From contig CAJXJK010000003.1 of assembly GCA_913054135.1 (NCBI GenBank), positions 186,001 through 250,000 of the forward strand: DNA of 64,000 nucleotides, written 5' to 3'. The notes beneath the pieces were generated by a model, which had not been told where the DNA came from, ran no database searches, and saw only the letters and a list, made by a program, of their open reading frames with translations. The stretch's first letter is position 1. Each line of letters starts with the position of its first letter. The position numbers and the translations under genes are program-made. This stretch comes from an uncultured Flavobacteriales bacterium. GTDB lineage: Bacteria; Bacteroidota; Bacteroidia; Flavobacteriales_D; Crocinitomicaceae. Below, one piece after another: positions 9,001-17,411 of the stretch.

Positions 9001-9008
9001 CAAATATA
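9001..9008 (-). promoter_or_regulatory. -7 box (TATATTTG) for the 8582-8992 gene
   Basis: The minus strand reads TATATTTG, a match to TAnnTTTG, 8 bases before the start codon. Confidence 0.45.
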
Positions 9009-9033
9009 CTAAGAAGACGTTTCTGAGAAAAGC

Positions 9034-10248
9034 TTATTGTTTTTTAAATTGCTCTAATAGCCTAACCCCGGTCTCAACATAGAACGGCATGTCTCTTCTT
9101 TGGTCTTCAAGAGCATCCTCTTCAGGCTTTGAGTCTTTGACATTTTCTTCAACTCCATTTCCTGTTCTAACAATTACTAAGTCTTTTTCAGGAACAGAAA
9201 TAATATATTGTCCAGACATTCCTCTGAAGTAGGTCACTTCGTAAGGAAAGCCAGTGTAAATCCAATATTGAAAACCGTAACAGTTGTTTGGCTTGCCATT
9301 TCTTTTTGTCACTGGTGCTAACGAACAAAACTCATCAACATATGATTTACTAATTAATTGCTCTCCATTCCAGTTTCCCCTATTGTTTACCAATTTACCA
9401 AGCCTTATAAAATCTCGTGATGTCGCATAGAAACAACAGAATCCTTTTTCGGTACTTTCAGGACCGTCAGCTAAGCTCCACATTGCTTCACTTTCAGCTC
9501 CCATTGGTATCCATAACTTCTGAGCGGCATATTTTGAAACTGACATTCCTGTTGCCTCCTGAACAATGTATGTCAACACTTGTGTGTCACCACTTTTGTA
9601 AGCCCAAGTCACTCCTGGATCTTCTTCAATTTCTCTTCGGTTCAATGCCAAATCTCTGTCATCAGTATCATAATATAACTCAGCCACATCACAAAAAGGA
9701 TGAATATAACTTTCACTCCAAGATAAACCGGTGGTCATAGTAAGGACGTGTCTAATGGTAATGTCTTTTTTTTCATCTTCAAACTCAGGAAGATAATTTG
9801 CAACTGGTTCGTCAAGGCTTTTAATCATTCCGTCATCAAGAGCGCAACCAACCAAGAGTGAAACAATTGACTTTGCCATTGAAAATGAATTCCCAATTCT
9901 ATTTTGGTCATGCTCATTCCAATATTCTTCAAATATGATTGAATCTCCGTATGCTACTAAAAATGATGCTGGTTCAATTACCTCTATTCTATCACGTTCA
10001 TCAGACGTCAATTCTATTTCTGGCAACATTCTGTTCTCCCAAGGTTGTGGAGTTCCAACCTCAACAGTTGCATTTTCAAAAACATGAAGGTCATAAATAT
10101 GAGGACGGATGTGTCCTTTCAAATAGGTATGATAAATTCCTTTGTAGGTATAAAATCTTCCAGTAAATATGATAGCAAGATTCGCAATCAAGAGAAGGCC
10201 AACAATAATAAGACCTAACCATTTAAGTGTTTTTTTGATAATTCTCAT
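9034..10248 (-). CDS. Membrane-anchored serine hydrolase (beta-lactamase/class C family)
   Basis: This 404-residue serine hydrolase has an N-terminal membrane anchor (about residues 8-29). The beta-lactamase-fold nucleophile motif SxxK appears as SMAK near residue 123, and a YxS-type second motif as YKSGD near 216. Family members include class C beta-lactamases, D-aminopeptidases and esterase EstB; the mature domain would face the periplasm. No resistance role can be inferred. It follows lipB by 7 bases on the same strand and is probably co-transcribed with it. Confidence 0.85.
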   Translation of the reverse strand: MRIIKKTLKWLGLIIVGLLLIANLAIIFTGRFYTYKGIYHTYLKGHIRPHIYDLHVFENATVEVGTPQPWENRMLPEIELTSDERDRIEVIEPASFLVAYGDSIIFEEYWNEHDQNRIGNSFSMAKSIVSLLVGCALDDGMIKSLDEPVANYLPEFEDEKKDITIRHVLTMTTGLSWSESYIHPFCDVAELYYDTDDRDLALNRREIEEDPGVTWAYKSGDTQVLTYIVQEATGMSVSKYAAQKLWIPMGAESEAMWSLADGPESTEKGFCCFYATSRDFIRLGKLVNNRGNWNGEQLISKSYVDEFCSLAPVTKRNGKPNNCYGFQYWIYTGFPYEVTYFRGMSGQYIISVPEKDLVIVRTGNGVEENVKDSKPEEDALEDQRRDMPFYVETGVRLLEQFKKQ

Positions 10249-10255
10249 GGGCTAT

Positions 10256-10948
10256 TTATTCATAATCAAAGTCAAAAACATTGGCCATGTTTTCTTTAAG
10301 AGCTTGTTCCACTTTTTCAAAATCAACTTCTTCTCCAAGCTCCTGTTTCATTGAAGTTACCGATTTATCTACTATGCCGCAAGGAACAATATGATTAAAA
10401 TAATCCATATTGGTGTTTACGTTTAACGCAATGCCATGCATTGTTACCCAACGAGAGGATTTAACACCCATTGCACATATTTTTCTTTCTTGGGGAGTAC
10501 CACCATCTAGCCAAACCCCGGTCAAGCCTTCAACTCTAGAAGCCTTAATTCCGAACTCTCCCAAAGTTAAAATGACGGCTTCTTCAAGGTAACGCATATA
10601 CTTATGGATGTCGGTAAAGAAATGATCTAGATCAAAAATCGGGTACATAACTAACTGGCCTGGACCGTGATAGGTAATGTCTCCTCCTCTATTTATTTTG
10701 TAATACTTTGCCTGATATTTTTCTAGCATCTCTTCGCTAATGAGCAAGTGTTCACGTTTGCCACTTTTACCCAATGTATAGACATGAGGATGCTGACAAA
10801 AAATAAGCGTATTTTCTGTTGCTCCTTCTGACTTTCCGTCTCTGAGGGCAATTTTTTGATCAACTGTTTTTTTAAAAATGCTTTCTTGTAAATCCCAGCA
10901 TTCTTTATAGTCAATCAGACCTTGATATAGCGGTTTAACCTTTCTCAT
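10256..10948 (-). CDS. lipB: Octanoyltransferase LipB (lipoyl(octanoyl) transferase)
   Basis: LipB moves the octanoyl group from octanoyl-ACP to the lipoyl domains of 2-oxoacid dehydrogenases and the glycine-cleavage H protein, the first step of lipoate assembly. At 230 residues it matches the usual family length. The signature RGGDITYHGPGQLV is near residue 70, with KICAMGVKSSRWVTMHG near 150 and the catalytic Cys in HIVPCGI near 185. The frame extends 21 codons upstream, but the ATG at 10948 (MRKVKPLYQG) fits the family, and a TATTTTTG box lies 11 bases upstream. The serine hydrolase gene follows by 7 bases. LipA is not in the window. Confidence 0.95.
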   Translation of the reverse strand: MRKVKPLYQGLIDYKECWDLQESIFKKTVDQKIALRDGKSEGATENTLIFCQHPHVYTLGKSGKREHLLISEEMLEKYQAKYYKINRGGDITYHGPGQLVMYPIFDLDHFFTDIHKYMRYLEEAVILTLGEFGIKASRVEGLTGVWLDGGTPQERKICAMGVKSSRWVTMHGIALNVNTNMDYFNHIVPCGIVDKSVTSMKQELGEEVDFEKVEQALKENMANVFDFDYE

Positions 10949-10958
10949 ATTCGCATGA

Positions 10959-10966
10959 CAAAAATA
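10959..10966 (-). promoter_or_regulatory. -7 box (TATTTTTG) for lipB
   Basis: The minus strand reads TATTTTTG, matching TAnnTTTG, 11 bases before the chosen lipB start, which supports the shorter start. Confidence 0.45.
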
Positions 10967-11029
10967 ACAATAAAGCGACTTTGTTGTTCGTTTATGATAG
11001 AAGTCACACAAGATTGGGCTTTAAATTCT

Positions 11030-11037
11030 TAATTTTG
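11030..11037 (+). promoter_or_regulatory. -7 box (TAATTTTG) for cytochrome c peroxidase gene
   Basis: The plus strand reads TAATTTTG, matching TAnnTTTG, 9 bases before the start codon at 11046, which implies a very short leader. Confidence 0.4.
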
Positions 11038-11045
11038 GATAGAAG

Positions 11046-12149
11046 ATGCGCAATAGAATTAAATACATTATTGGTGGTTTTATCATTGCTTTGACGTTAA
11101 ACTCATGCAGAAAAGATGAAAAACCTACGGTTGTTGGCACCACCCCGTATGTGTACGAGTATCCTCAGTTGATCGGTCAATACTTGCCACCAATTGAAGA
11201 CCCAAATGACAATCTCATAACAGAAGAGGGAATAGAGTTGGGAAGAAAATTGTTTTTTGACGTGAGACTATCAGGAGATAATACACAGTCTTGCGGAAGC
11301 TGTCACCACCCGTCAGCCGCATTTAGTGACACTTCCCAATACAGCCTTGGAATTGATGGGCTTGAAGGCAGTCGAAACGCAATGCCCTTATTCAATCTAG
11401 GTTGGATGAAAAATGGCTTGTTCTGGGATGGGAGGTCTAATAGTATAGAAGCGCAAGCTTTTAAACCAGTTACCGACCCTGTTGAGATGCATGAAACCTG
11501 GCCAAATGCGGTAAGTGAAATTCAAGAAGACTCTCAATATCAATTACTATTTGAACAAGTGTTTGGTTCTGGAGAAATTGATTCAGTGATGATTTCAAAT
11601 GCTATTTCTCAGTTTGAAAGAACATTAATTTCTGGTGATTCACCTTTTGATAAGTTTCTAGCAGCAAACTTCGCAACCGGAAGCTCAGGGTGGAATGAGG
11701 CAAATGAGCTTTTAGCATATCAAGGCTTTGCAATTTTTATGGATGAAGAAAAAGGAGATTGCTTTCATTGTCACGGAGATGCTTTCAACCCTTTATGGAC
11801 CGATAACATTTACCATAACAATGGTCTTGATGCGGTTATAACTGATAAAGGCCTAGGGAACGTAACGGGAAACCCGATTGATGATGGTAAATTCAAAACG
11901 CCGTCAATAAGAAACTTGGCCTTTACTGCTCCTTATATGCATGACGGCAGGTTCAACACTTTGAATGAGGTGATTATGCACTATAGCACTGGACTTCAAA
12001 ATTCACCTACGATTGATCCTTTAATGAAAGATGTGGGAGACGGAGGTGTTCAGCTTAATCCATCAGAAATGGCTGCTCTGAAAATGTTTTTACTTTCTTT
12101 GAGCGATAGCTCATTTGTTCAGAATCCAGACTTTACAGATCCTTGGTAA
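11046..12149 (+). CDS. Dihaem cytochrome c peroxidase (CcpA/MauG family) lipoprotein
   Basis: This 367-residue protein has a lipoprotein signal peptide with lipobox Cys21. Two haem-c attachment sites follow: CGSCH near residue 83 and CFHCH near 240. The APYMHDGRF motif near residue 300 carries the Met expected as the axial ligand of the electron-transferring haem. Bacterial cytochrome c peroxidases reduce hydrogen peroxide to water with electrons from small c-type cytochromes; MauG homologues instead oxidise protein side chains. The length and order here fit a CcpA-type peroxidase tethered to a membrane on the periplasmic side. It is a single gene, with a convergent isomerase gene 7 bases downstream. 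Confidence 0.9.
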   Translation: MRNRIKYIIGGFIIALTLNSCRKDEKPTVVGTTPYVYEYPQLIGQYLPPIEDPNDNLITEEGIELGRKLFFDVRLSGDNTQSCGSCHHPSAAFSDTSQYSLGIDGLEGSRNAMPLFNLGWMKNGLFWDGRSNSIEAQAFKPVTDPVEMHETWPNAVSEIQEDSQYQLLFEQVFGSGEIDSVMISNAISQFERTLISGDSPFDKFLAANFATGSSGWNEANELLAYQGFAIFMDEEKGDCFHCHGDAFNPLWTDNIYHNNGLDAVITDKGLGNVTGNPIDDGKFKTPSIRNLAFTAPYMHDGRFNTLNEVIMHYSTGLQNSPTIDPLMKDVGDGGVQLNPSEMAALKMFLLSLSDSSFVQNPDFTDPW

Positions 12150-12156
12150 TCTCAAA

Positions 12157-13140
12157 CTATTTCTTACCCATCTCAGACTTGAGATGATGAATCACATCTA
12201 CCTCTTCAGCATCAACCTTTTTAAGGTCAGACATAAACCAAGAAAGCCAATCAGTGAGGTGTATTAAGTAAAAGATTTGTGCGATTTGAGAATCACCTTT
12301 AGCATGAATCTCATTGATATTAGTCGTGTATTTAGAAATAATCTCTTTTGAAATATTCCAACGATAAGTCGTTCTCTCGTGGTCATAATCAGTAGCCAAA
12401 TAAACTGGAGCAATATTAGAGTTACCTCCGGCCCATCCTACCAACTCATTATGTGTCATTTCAGGTAAAACGTGATCCCAGCATAGCTCTTTAGCGTTTT
12501 CGTTTATTTGTTGTTTTACTCTCGTCGCAACTCCACCAAAAGAAGAGTCGGCATAGATTACCGGCATTGAACCGTGAATTTTCTCAGCCAATTTTTTGGC
12601 TTCAGCTTGCATTTCGTTTTCATGTTTTTCTATGAGGGCTGTCACTTGACTCAAATCTCTAACATGACCATCAGAGGTTAATCCATATTTTTGTAGTAAA
12701 TAAATTTGTTGGATTAGCGAGTATGCAAGCATTGCTCTTGGTTGTTCTCCCCCTGGCACCACGGCATGGTTCCATGAGTTTTCTTTAGCCATGTCCAATA
12801 GTTTACCGCCTGATGTAATAACGCATATCTCAGCATTCTTCGCCATTCCTTCACGCACGGCAGCAATGGTTTCTTCTGTGTTTCCAGAATAAGAAGATGC
12901 AATAATTAAAGTTTTATTATCTACAAATGCGGGGACATTATAGTCGTTAACACACACAAACGGAACCTTTAACTCCTTTTTGAGCAATTGAGAAATAATT
13001 GCACCTCCAATTCCTGAGCCTCCTAAACCACAAAGTAAAATATTATTAATCTCTTTTGTTGTGGAGTTGAAGTTTGCTGATTCACCTATCTGAATTGCTT
13101 CGGTAATTTGTGAGTTTATTGATGCTATTAAATCTTTCAT
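12157..13140 (-). CDS. Bifunctional phosphoglucose/phosphomannose isomerase (SIS domain)
   Basis: This 327-residue enzyme is the short PGI/PMI type rather than the ~550-residue classical Pgi. Two SIS domains are visible: LCGLGGSGIGGAI near residue 35 and SSYSGNTEET near residue 82 bind the sugar phosphate. The C-terminal half carries EMTHNELVGW near residue 235, containing the Glu and His expected for proton transfer. Enzymes of this family interconvert glucose-6-P, fructose-6-P and mannose-6-P, linking glycolysis to GDP-mannose supply. It is divergent from lysS, with 160 bases between them. Confidence 0.85.
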   Translation of the reverse strand: MKDLIASINSQITEAIQIGESANFNSTTKEINNILLCGLGGSGIGGAIISQLLKKELKVPFVCVNDYNVPAFVDNKTLIIASSYSGNTEETIAAVREGMAKNAEICVITSGGKLLDMAKENSWNHAVVPGGEQPRAMLAYSLIQQIYLLQKYGLTSDGHVRDLSQVTALIEKHENEMQAEAKKLAEKIHGSMPVIYADSSFGGVATRVKQQINENAKELCWDHVLPEMTHNELVGWAGGNSNIAPVYLATDYDHERTTYRWNISKEIISKYTTNINEIHAKGDSQIAQIFYLIHLTDWLSWFMSDLKKVDAEEVDVIHHLKSEMGKK

Positions 13141-13248
13141 TTCAGGCTAATAAATTAGTGCGCGCATTTAGATACGTGAAAAAACAGAAAATAGTTCGGT
13201 AAAAAGTTAATTTTTTGTGGCCATTAGAAAATGAAGTGACAGAACTTT

Positions 13249-13256
13249 TATCTTTG
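13249..13256 (+). promoter_or_regulatory. -7 box (TATCTTTG) for lysS
   Basis: The plus strand reads TATCTTTG, a strong match to the Bacteroidota -7 consensus, 44 bases before the lysS ATG. It lies in the 160-base gap between divergent genes. Confidence 0.65.
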
Positions 13257-13300
13257 CAGCTGAATCCGACATCCACCTTAGGATTGAAGAAAAGAGAATT

Positions 13301-15013
13301 ATGAGCACAATTGACCTTTCAGAACAAGAAATTCAGAGAAGAGAAACACTTCAAAAATTGCGTGATTTAGGTATCGAACCTTATCCAGCAGCACTTTATC
13401 CCGTTGACCATAAATCAACTGAAATAAAAGAAAACTTTGAAGATGGCAAGAAGGTCTTGATTGCAGGCCGATTAATGAGAAATAAACTTCAAGGGAAGGC
13501 CGGTTTTGGTCAAATTCAGGACTCAGAAGGTAAAATTCAAGTCTATTTCAACAGAGATGAAATCTGCCCAGGAGAAGATAAATCAATGTATAATGATGTA
13601 TTCAAAAAGTTGATTGATCTTGGAGATTTTATTGGAATCGAGGGAGAAGTTTTTAAAACTCAGGTAGGAGAAATCTCAGTAAAAGCAAAGAAATTTACAT
13701 TGTTAAGTAAGGCGCTAAAGCCCCTTCCTTTGCCAAAAACAGACGCTGAAGGAAAAGTTCATGATGCTTTCACTAACCCTGAATTGAGATATCGTCAACG
13801 TTATGCTGATTTGGTTGTCAATCCTCAGGTAAAAGAAGTGTTCATTAAAAGAACTAAGCTGTTTAACGCAATGCGTCAGTTTTTTAATGAAAAAGGATAC
13901 TTTGAGGTTGAAACTCCAATTCTTCAACCAATTGCTGGAGGTGCGGCAGCACGTCCGTTCAAAACACATCACAATGCACTTGATGTGCCATTATACATGA
14001 GAATCGCAAATGAGCTTTACTTAAAAAGACTGATTGTTGGTGGATTTGAAGGAGTTTATGAGTTTTCTAAAAACTTCAGAAATGAAGGCATGGACAGAAC
14101 ACATAACCCTGAATTCACAGCCATGGAAATATATGTAGCCTACAAAGACTACAACTGGATGATGGAGTTCACTGAAAACCTTTTGGAGTTTGTTGCCTTG
14201 GCAGTAAACGGAACAACAAAAGCAACCTTTGGGGAACATGAAGTTGATTTTAAGGCGCCTTATAAAAGAGTGACCATGCGCCAATCTATCATAGATTTTA
14301 CTGACTTTGACATTCAAGGGAAGTCGGAAGCTGAGTTAAGTGCTTGGTGCAAATCTAACGGAGTTGATGTAGACGAAACTATGGGTAGAGGTAAGTTGAT
14401 AGATGAAATATTTGGTGAAAAGTGCGAAGGAAATTATGTTCAGCCTACCTACATTACTGACTACCCGAAAGAGATGTCTCCATTGTGCAAAGTGCATAGA
14501 GACGACCCAACATTGACAGAACGTTTTGAATTAATGGTTTGTGGTAAAGAAATCGCAAACGCATATTCTGAGTTGAATGATCCTATTGATCAAAGAGAAA
14601 GGTTTGAAGAACAACTAAAGCTAGCTGAAAGAGGGGATGATGAAGCGAGTGAGTTTATTGATCACGACTTTTTAAGAGCATTAGAATATGGAATGCCGCC
14701 AACTTCAGGTTTAGGAATAGGCATTGACAGATTAGTGATGTTTTTAACTAATAACCCTTCAATTCAAGAAGTATTATTCTTCCCTCAAATGAAACCAGAG
14801 GTTTTTGGAAAACAAGGGCCAGATTTGACAGACTCTGAAAAAGTTATCTTAGACATCCTTTCGAAAGAAGGAAGTATGGATTTAAACGTTTTGAAAACGG
14901 CTGCAGGACTATCTAACAAGCAATGGGACAAAGGGATTAAAGGCCTTGGAAAGCATGGCTTGACCAAAGTGACTAAAACTGATGATTCTTTATTGGTAGA
15001 GGTTGTTAGTTAA
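13301..15013 (+). CDS. lysS: Lysyl-tRNA synthetase, class II, with C-terminal extension
   Basis: LysS charges tRNA-Lys with lysine. The OB-fold anticodon-binding domain spans about residues 50-160 and the class II catalytic core about 175-505. Motif 2 is seen around FRNEGMDRTHNPEFTAME and motif 3 at the GLGIGIDRLVMFLT stretch. The usual bacterial enzyme is about 500 residues; this one is 570, with some 60 extra C-terminal residues (from about 510) resembling a small winged-helix domain. Such an extension is known from Bacteroidota LysS. It has its own promoter-like box upstream. Confidence 0.97.
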   Translation: MSTIDLSEQEIQRRETLQKLRDLGIEPYPAALYPVDHKSTEIKENFEDGKKVLIAGRLMRNKLQGKAGFGQIQDSEGKIQVYFNRDEICPGEDKSMYNDVFKKLIDLGDFIGIEGEVFKTQVGEISVKAKKFTLLSKALKPLPLPKTDAEGKVHDAFTNPELRYRQRYADLVVNPQVKEVFIKRTKLFNAMRQFFNEKGYFEVETPILQPIAGGAAARPFKTHHNALDVPLYMRIANELYLKRLIVGGFEGVYEFSKNFRNEGMDRTHNPEFTAMEIYVAYKDYNWMMEFTENLLEFVALAVNGTTKATFGEHEVDFKAPYKRVTMRQSIIDFTDFDIQGKSEAELSAWCKSNGVDVDETMGRGKLIDEIFGEKCEGNYVQPTYITDYPKEMSPLCKVHRDDPTLTERFELMVCGKEIANAYSELNDPIDQRERFEEQLKLAERGDDEASEFIDHDFLRALEYGMPPTSGLGIGIDRLVMFLTNNPSIQEVLFFPQMKPEVFGKQGPDLTDSEKVILDILSKEGSMDLNVLKTAAGLSNKQWDKGIKGLGKHGLTKVTKTDDSLLVEVVS

Positions 15014-15085
15014 ACACTAATAGTATTCTATTGTCCTAGTTTCTGATACGCTCACTTTATTCATAAATTATAGCGTCAAGATTTT

Positions 15086-15529
15086 TCATCTCTTTTTAGC
15101 AAAAAATTCTTTGAGCATCACCTCTGATTGAAGCTGCATGAGACCGGCTTCAATTTTTGTTTTGGGATGATAGATAGATGGTTTAAAATTACCCGCACCT
15201 CGTTTGTCGTCATGCGCCGCAAATACAATTCTGTCTAATTGAGACCAGGCTAGCGCTCCTGCACACATTGGACAGGGTTCAAGTGTGACATAGAGAACAC
15301 ATTCTTTTAAATATTTTGCTCCCAAAAACTCAGATGCTGCGGTAATAGCCTGTACCTCAGCATGCGCAGTTACATCATTAAACTGTTGCGTCAAATTGTG
15401 ACCGCGCCCTATGATTTGATTCTTTAAAACAATGACAGCTCCAACCGGAACCTCATCTTTTTCAAGTGCGAGCTCAGCCTCTTTAAAGGCTTCTTTCATG
15501 AAATATTCGTCAGAGAATGGGTTTATCAT
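15086..15529 (-). CDS. tadA: tRNA-specific adenosine deaminase TadA
   Basis: TadA deaminates adenosine 34 to inosine in tRNA-Arg(ACG), which lets it decode three Arg codons. This 147-residue protein has the zinc cytidine-deaminase-fold signature: HAEVQAI near residue 60 supplies the His ligand and catalytic Glu, and PCPMCAGAL near residue 92 supplies two Cys ligands. The length matches the family. The start ATG at 15529 is preceded by a TAAATTTG box. The gene is divergent from aspS, with about 68 bases between the starts. Confidence 0.92.
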   Translation of the reverse strand: MINPFSDEYFMKEAFKEAELALEKDEVPVGAVIVLKNQIIGRGHNLTQQFNDVTAHAEVQAITAASEFLGAKYLKECVLYVTLEPCPMCAGALAWSQLDRIVFAAHDDKRGAGNFKPSIYHPKTKIEAGLMQLQSEVMLKEFFAKKR

Positions 15530-15536
15530 CTTGGGG

Positions 15537-15544
15537 CAAATTTA
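15537..15544 (-). promoter_or_regulatory. -7 box (TAAATTTG) for tadA
   Basis: The minus strand reads TAAATTTG, 7 bases before the tadA start, in the short region divergent with aspS. Confidence 0.45.
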
Positions 15545-15569
15545 TAGATTCCAAAACAAACAATCCTTT

Positions 15570-15577
15570 TATCTTTG
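15570..15577 (+). promoter_or_regulatory. -7 box (TATCTTTG) for aspS
   Basis: The plus strand reads TATCTTTG, 20 bases before ATG 15598. Its position rules out the longer upstream frame as the real aspS start. Confidence 0.6.
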
Positions 15578-15597
15578 CAATTCAAATTTTCAAGGAG

Positions 15598-17358
15598 ATG
15601 TACAGATCACATACTTGCGGCGAACTCAATGATTCGCATATCGGGCAAACAGTTACAATTGCCGGTTGGACTCAAACTATTAGAGATAAAGGAAACATCA
15701 TTTGGGTTGATGTTAGAGATAGATACGGAATCACACAAGTTGTAGGTGAATCTGGTAGAGTATCTGAGGACATTTTAAACTCATTAAAAGGCTTAGGTCG
15801 TGAGTTCGTAATTCAAATAAAAGGAGAAGTTGTTGAAAGACATTCTAAAAACCCAGATATCCCAACAGGGAATATTGAAATTGTTGCTTCAGAAGTAACT
15901 GTTTTAAACAAGTCTGAAGTTCCGCCATTTACGATTGAAGATAATACCGACGGAGGAGAAGAATTAAGACTGCAATATCGCTACCTTGATTTAAGAAGAA
16001 AACCTGTACAAGACAAATTAAGATTACGTCATAAGGTCTCTGTTGAGACACATAAATATTTTGATTCAATTGATTTTATGGAGGTTGAGACTCCATACTT
16101 AATCAAATCTACTCCTGAAGGAGCAAGAGATTTTGTTGTTCCTTCAAGAATGAATCCGGGAGAATTTTATGCTTTACCACAGTCTCCACAAACATTCAAG
16201 CAATTATTAATGGTTTCAGGTTATGACCGATACTATCAAATTGTAAAGTGTTTTAGGGATGAAGATTTACGAGCAGATCGTCAACCAGAGTTTACGCAGA
16301 TTGACTGCGAAATGGCCTTTGTTGATCAAGAAGATATCTTGAACACTTTTGAGGGATTGGTAAAACATCTTTTCAAAGAGTGCAGAGGTGTTGACTTTTT
16401 AGAAGATTTTCCGAGAATCACTTATTCTGAAGCAATGGAACGTTTTGGGTCAGATAAGCCAGATGTTCGTTTTGAGATGGAGTTTGTTAACTTAAATGAT
16501 GTTGCAAAAGGAAAAGGCTTTGGTGTATTTGATAATTCTGAGTTGGTATTGGCAATCAACGCAAAACAATGTGCTGGCTACACTAGAAAACAATTAGATA
16601 AATTGGTTGATTGGGTAAAGCGTCCACAAATTGGTGCTTTAGGAATGATTTATTGCAAATGCAATGAAGATGGTACTTTCAAATCATCAGTAGATAAGTT
16701 TTTTAGTCAAGAAGATTTAGCTCAATGGGCTGAGGCAGCTGGAGCTGAGAAAGATGACTTGTTGTTAGTGCTTTCAGGTGAAACAGACAAAGTAAGAAGC
16801 CAAATGAACGAGCTTCGTTTACATATGGGCGACGAATTAGGATTGAGAAATCCCAATGAATTTGCTCCTTTGTGGGTAGTTGATTTCCCTCTTTTAGAAT
16901 GGGATGAAGAAACTGAAAGATATCATGCTATGCATCATCCGTTTACTTCACCAAAAGCAGAAGATTTTGATTTAATCAAAACTGACCCAGGTAAGGTAAG
17001 GGCTAACGCTTATGACCTTGCAATGAATGGAGTTGAATTAGGTGGTGGATCAATCAGAATTCATGATAAAGATCTTCAAGCAAGAATGTTTGAACTACTT
17101 GGATTTTCAGACGAAGAAGCTGAAAAGCAATTTGGGTTCTTAATGAATGCCTTTGAATATGGAGCGCCTCCTCATGGCGGAATCGCATTTGGCTTTGATC
17201 GTTTAGTTGCTACTATGGGAGGTTCTGAATCTATTAGAGATTATATCGCTTTCCCTAAAAACAATTCAGGACGAGATGTTATGATCGACTCACCTGCCAC
17301 CTTAAACGAGAAACAACTTGCTGAACTTAGCATTAAGACTGCAATAAAGCAAGATTAA
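15598..17358 (+). CDS. aspS: Aspartyl-tRNA synthetase
   Basis: AspS attaches aspartate to tRNA-Asp. The 586-residue length fits the bacterial type, with an N-terminal OB-fold ([11 protein letters not shown] to about residue 110), a class II core, a GAD insertion domain around residues 280-410, and motif 3 near [12 protein letters not shown] at about residue 540. Motif 2 is visible in [18 protein letters not shown] near residue 215. The frame is open 27 codons further upstream, but that part overlaps tadA and a promoter box. ATG 15598, preceded by AAGGAG, is the natural start. Confidence 0.97.
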   Translation: MYRSHTCGELNDSHIGQTVTIAGWTQTIRDKGNIIWVDVRDRYGITQVVGESGRVSEDILNSLKGLGREFVIQIKGEVVERHSKNPDIPTGNIEIVASEVTVLNKSEVPPFTIEDNTDGGEELRLQYRYLDLRRKPVQDKLRLRHKVSVETHKYFDSIDFMEVETPYLIKSTPEGARDFVVPSRMNPGEFYALPQSPQTFKQLLMVSGYDRYYQIVKCFRDEDLRADRQPEFTQIDCEMAFVDQEDILNTFEGLVKHLFKECRGVDFLEDFPRITYSEAMERFGSDKPDVRFEMEFVNLNDVAKGKGFGVFDNSELVLAINAKQCAGYTRKQLDKLVDWVKRPQIGALGMIYCKCNEDGTFKSSVDKFFSQEDLAQWAEAAGAEKDDLLLVLSGETDKVRSQMNELRLHMGDELGLRNPNEFAPLWVVDFPLLEWDEETERYHAMHHPFTSPKAEDFDLIKTDPGKVRANAYDLAMNGVELGGGSIRIHDKDLQARMFELLGFSDEEAEKQFGFLMNAFEYGAPPHGGIAFGFDRLVATMGGSESIRDYIAFPKNNSGRDVMIDSPATLNEKQLAELSIKTAIKQD

Positions 17359-17411
17359 ATTCTTAGTGGCGAATAGCACTTCGTTTGATTTTTGGTATTT
17401 TCACGAAATCA

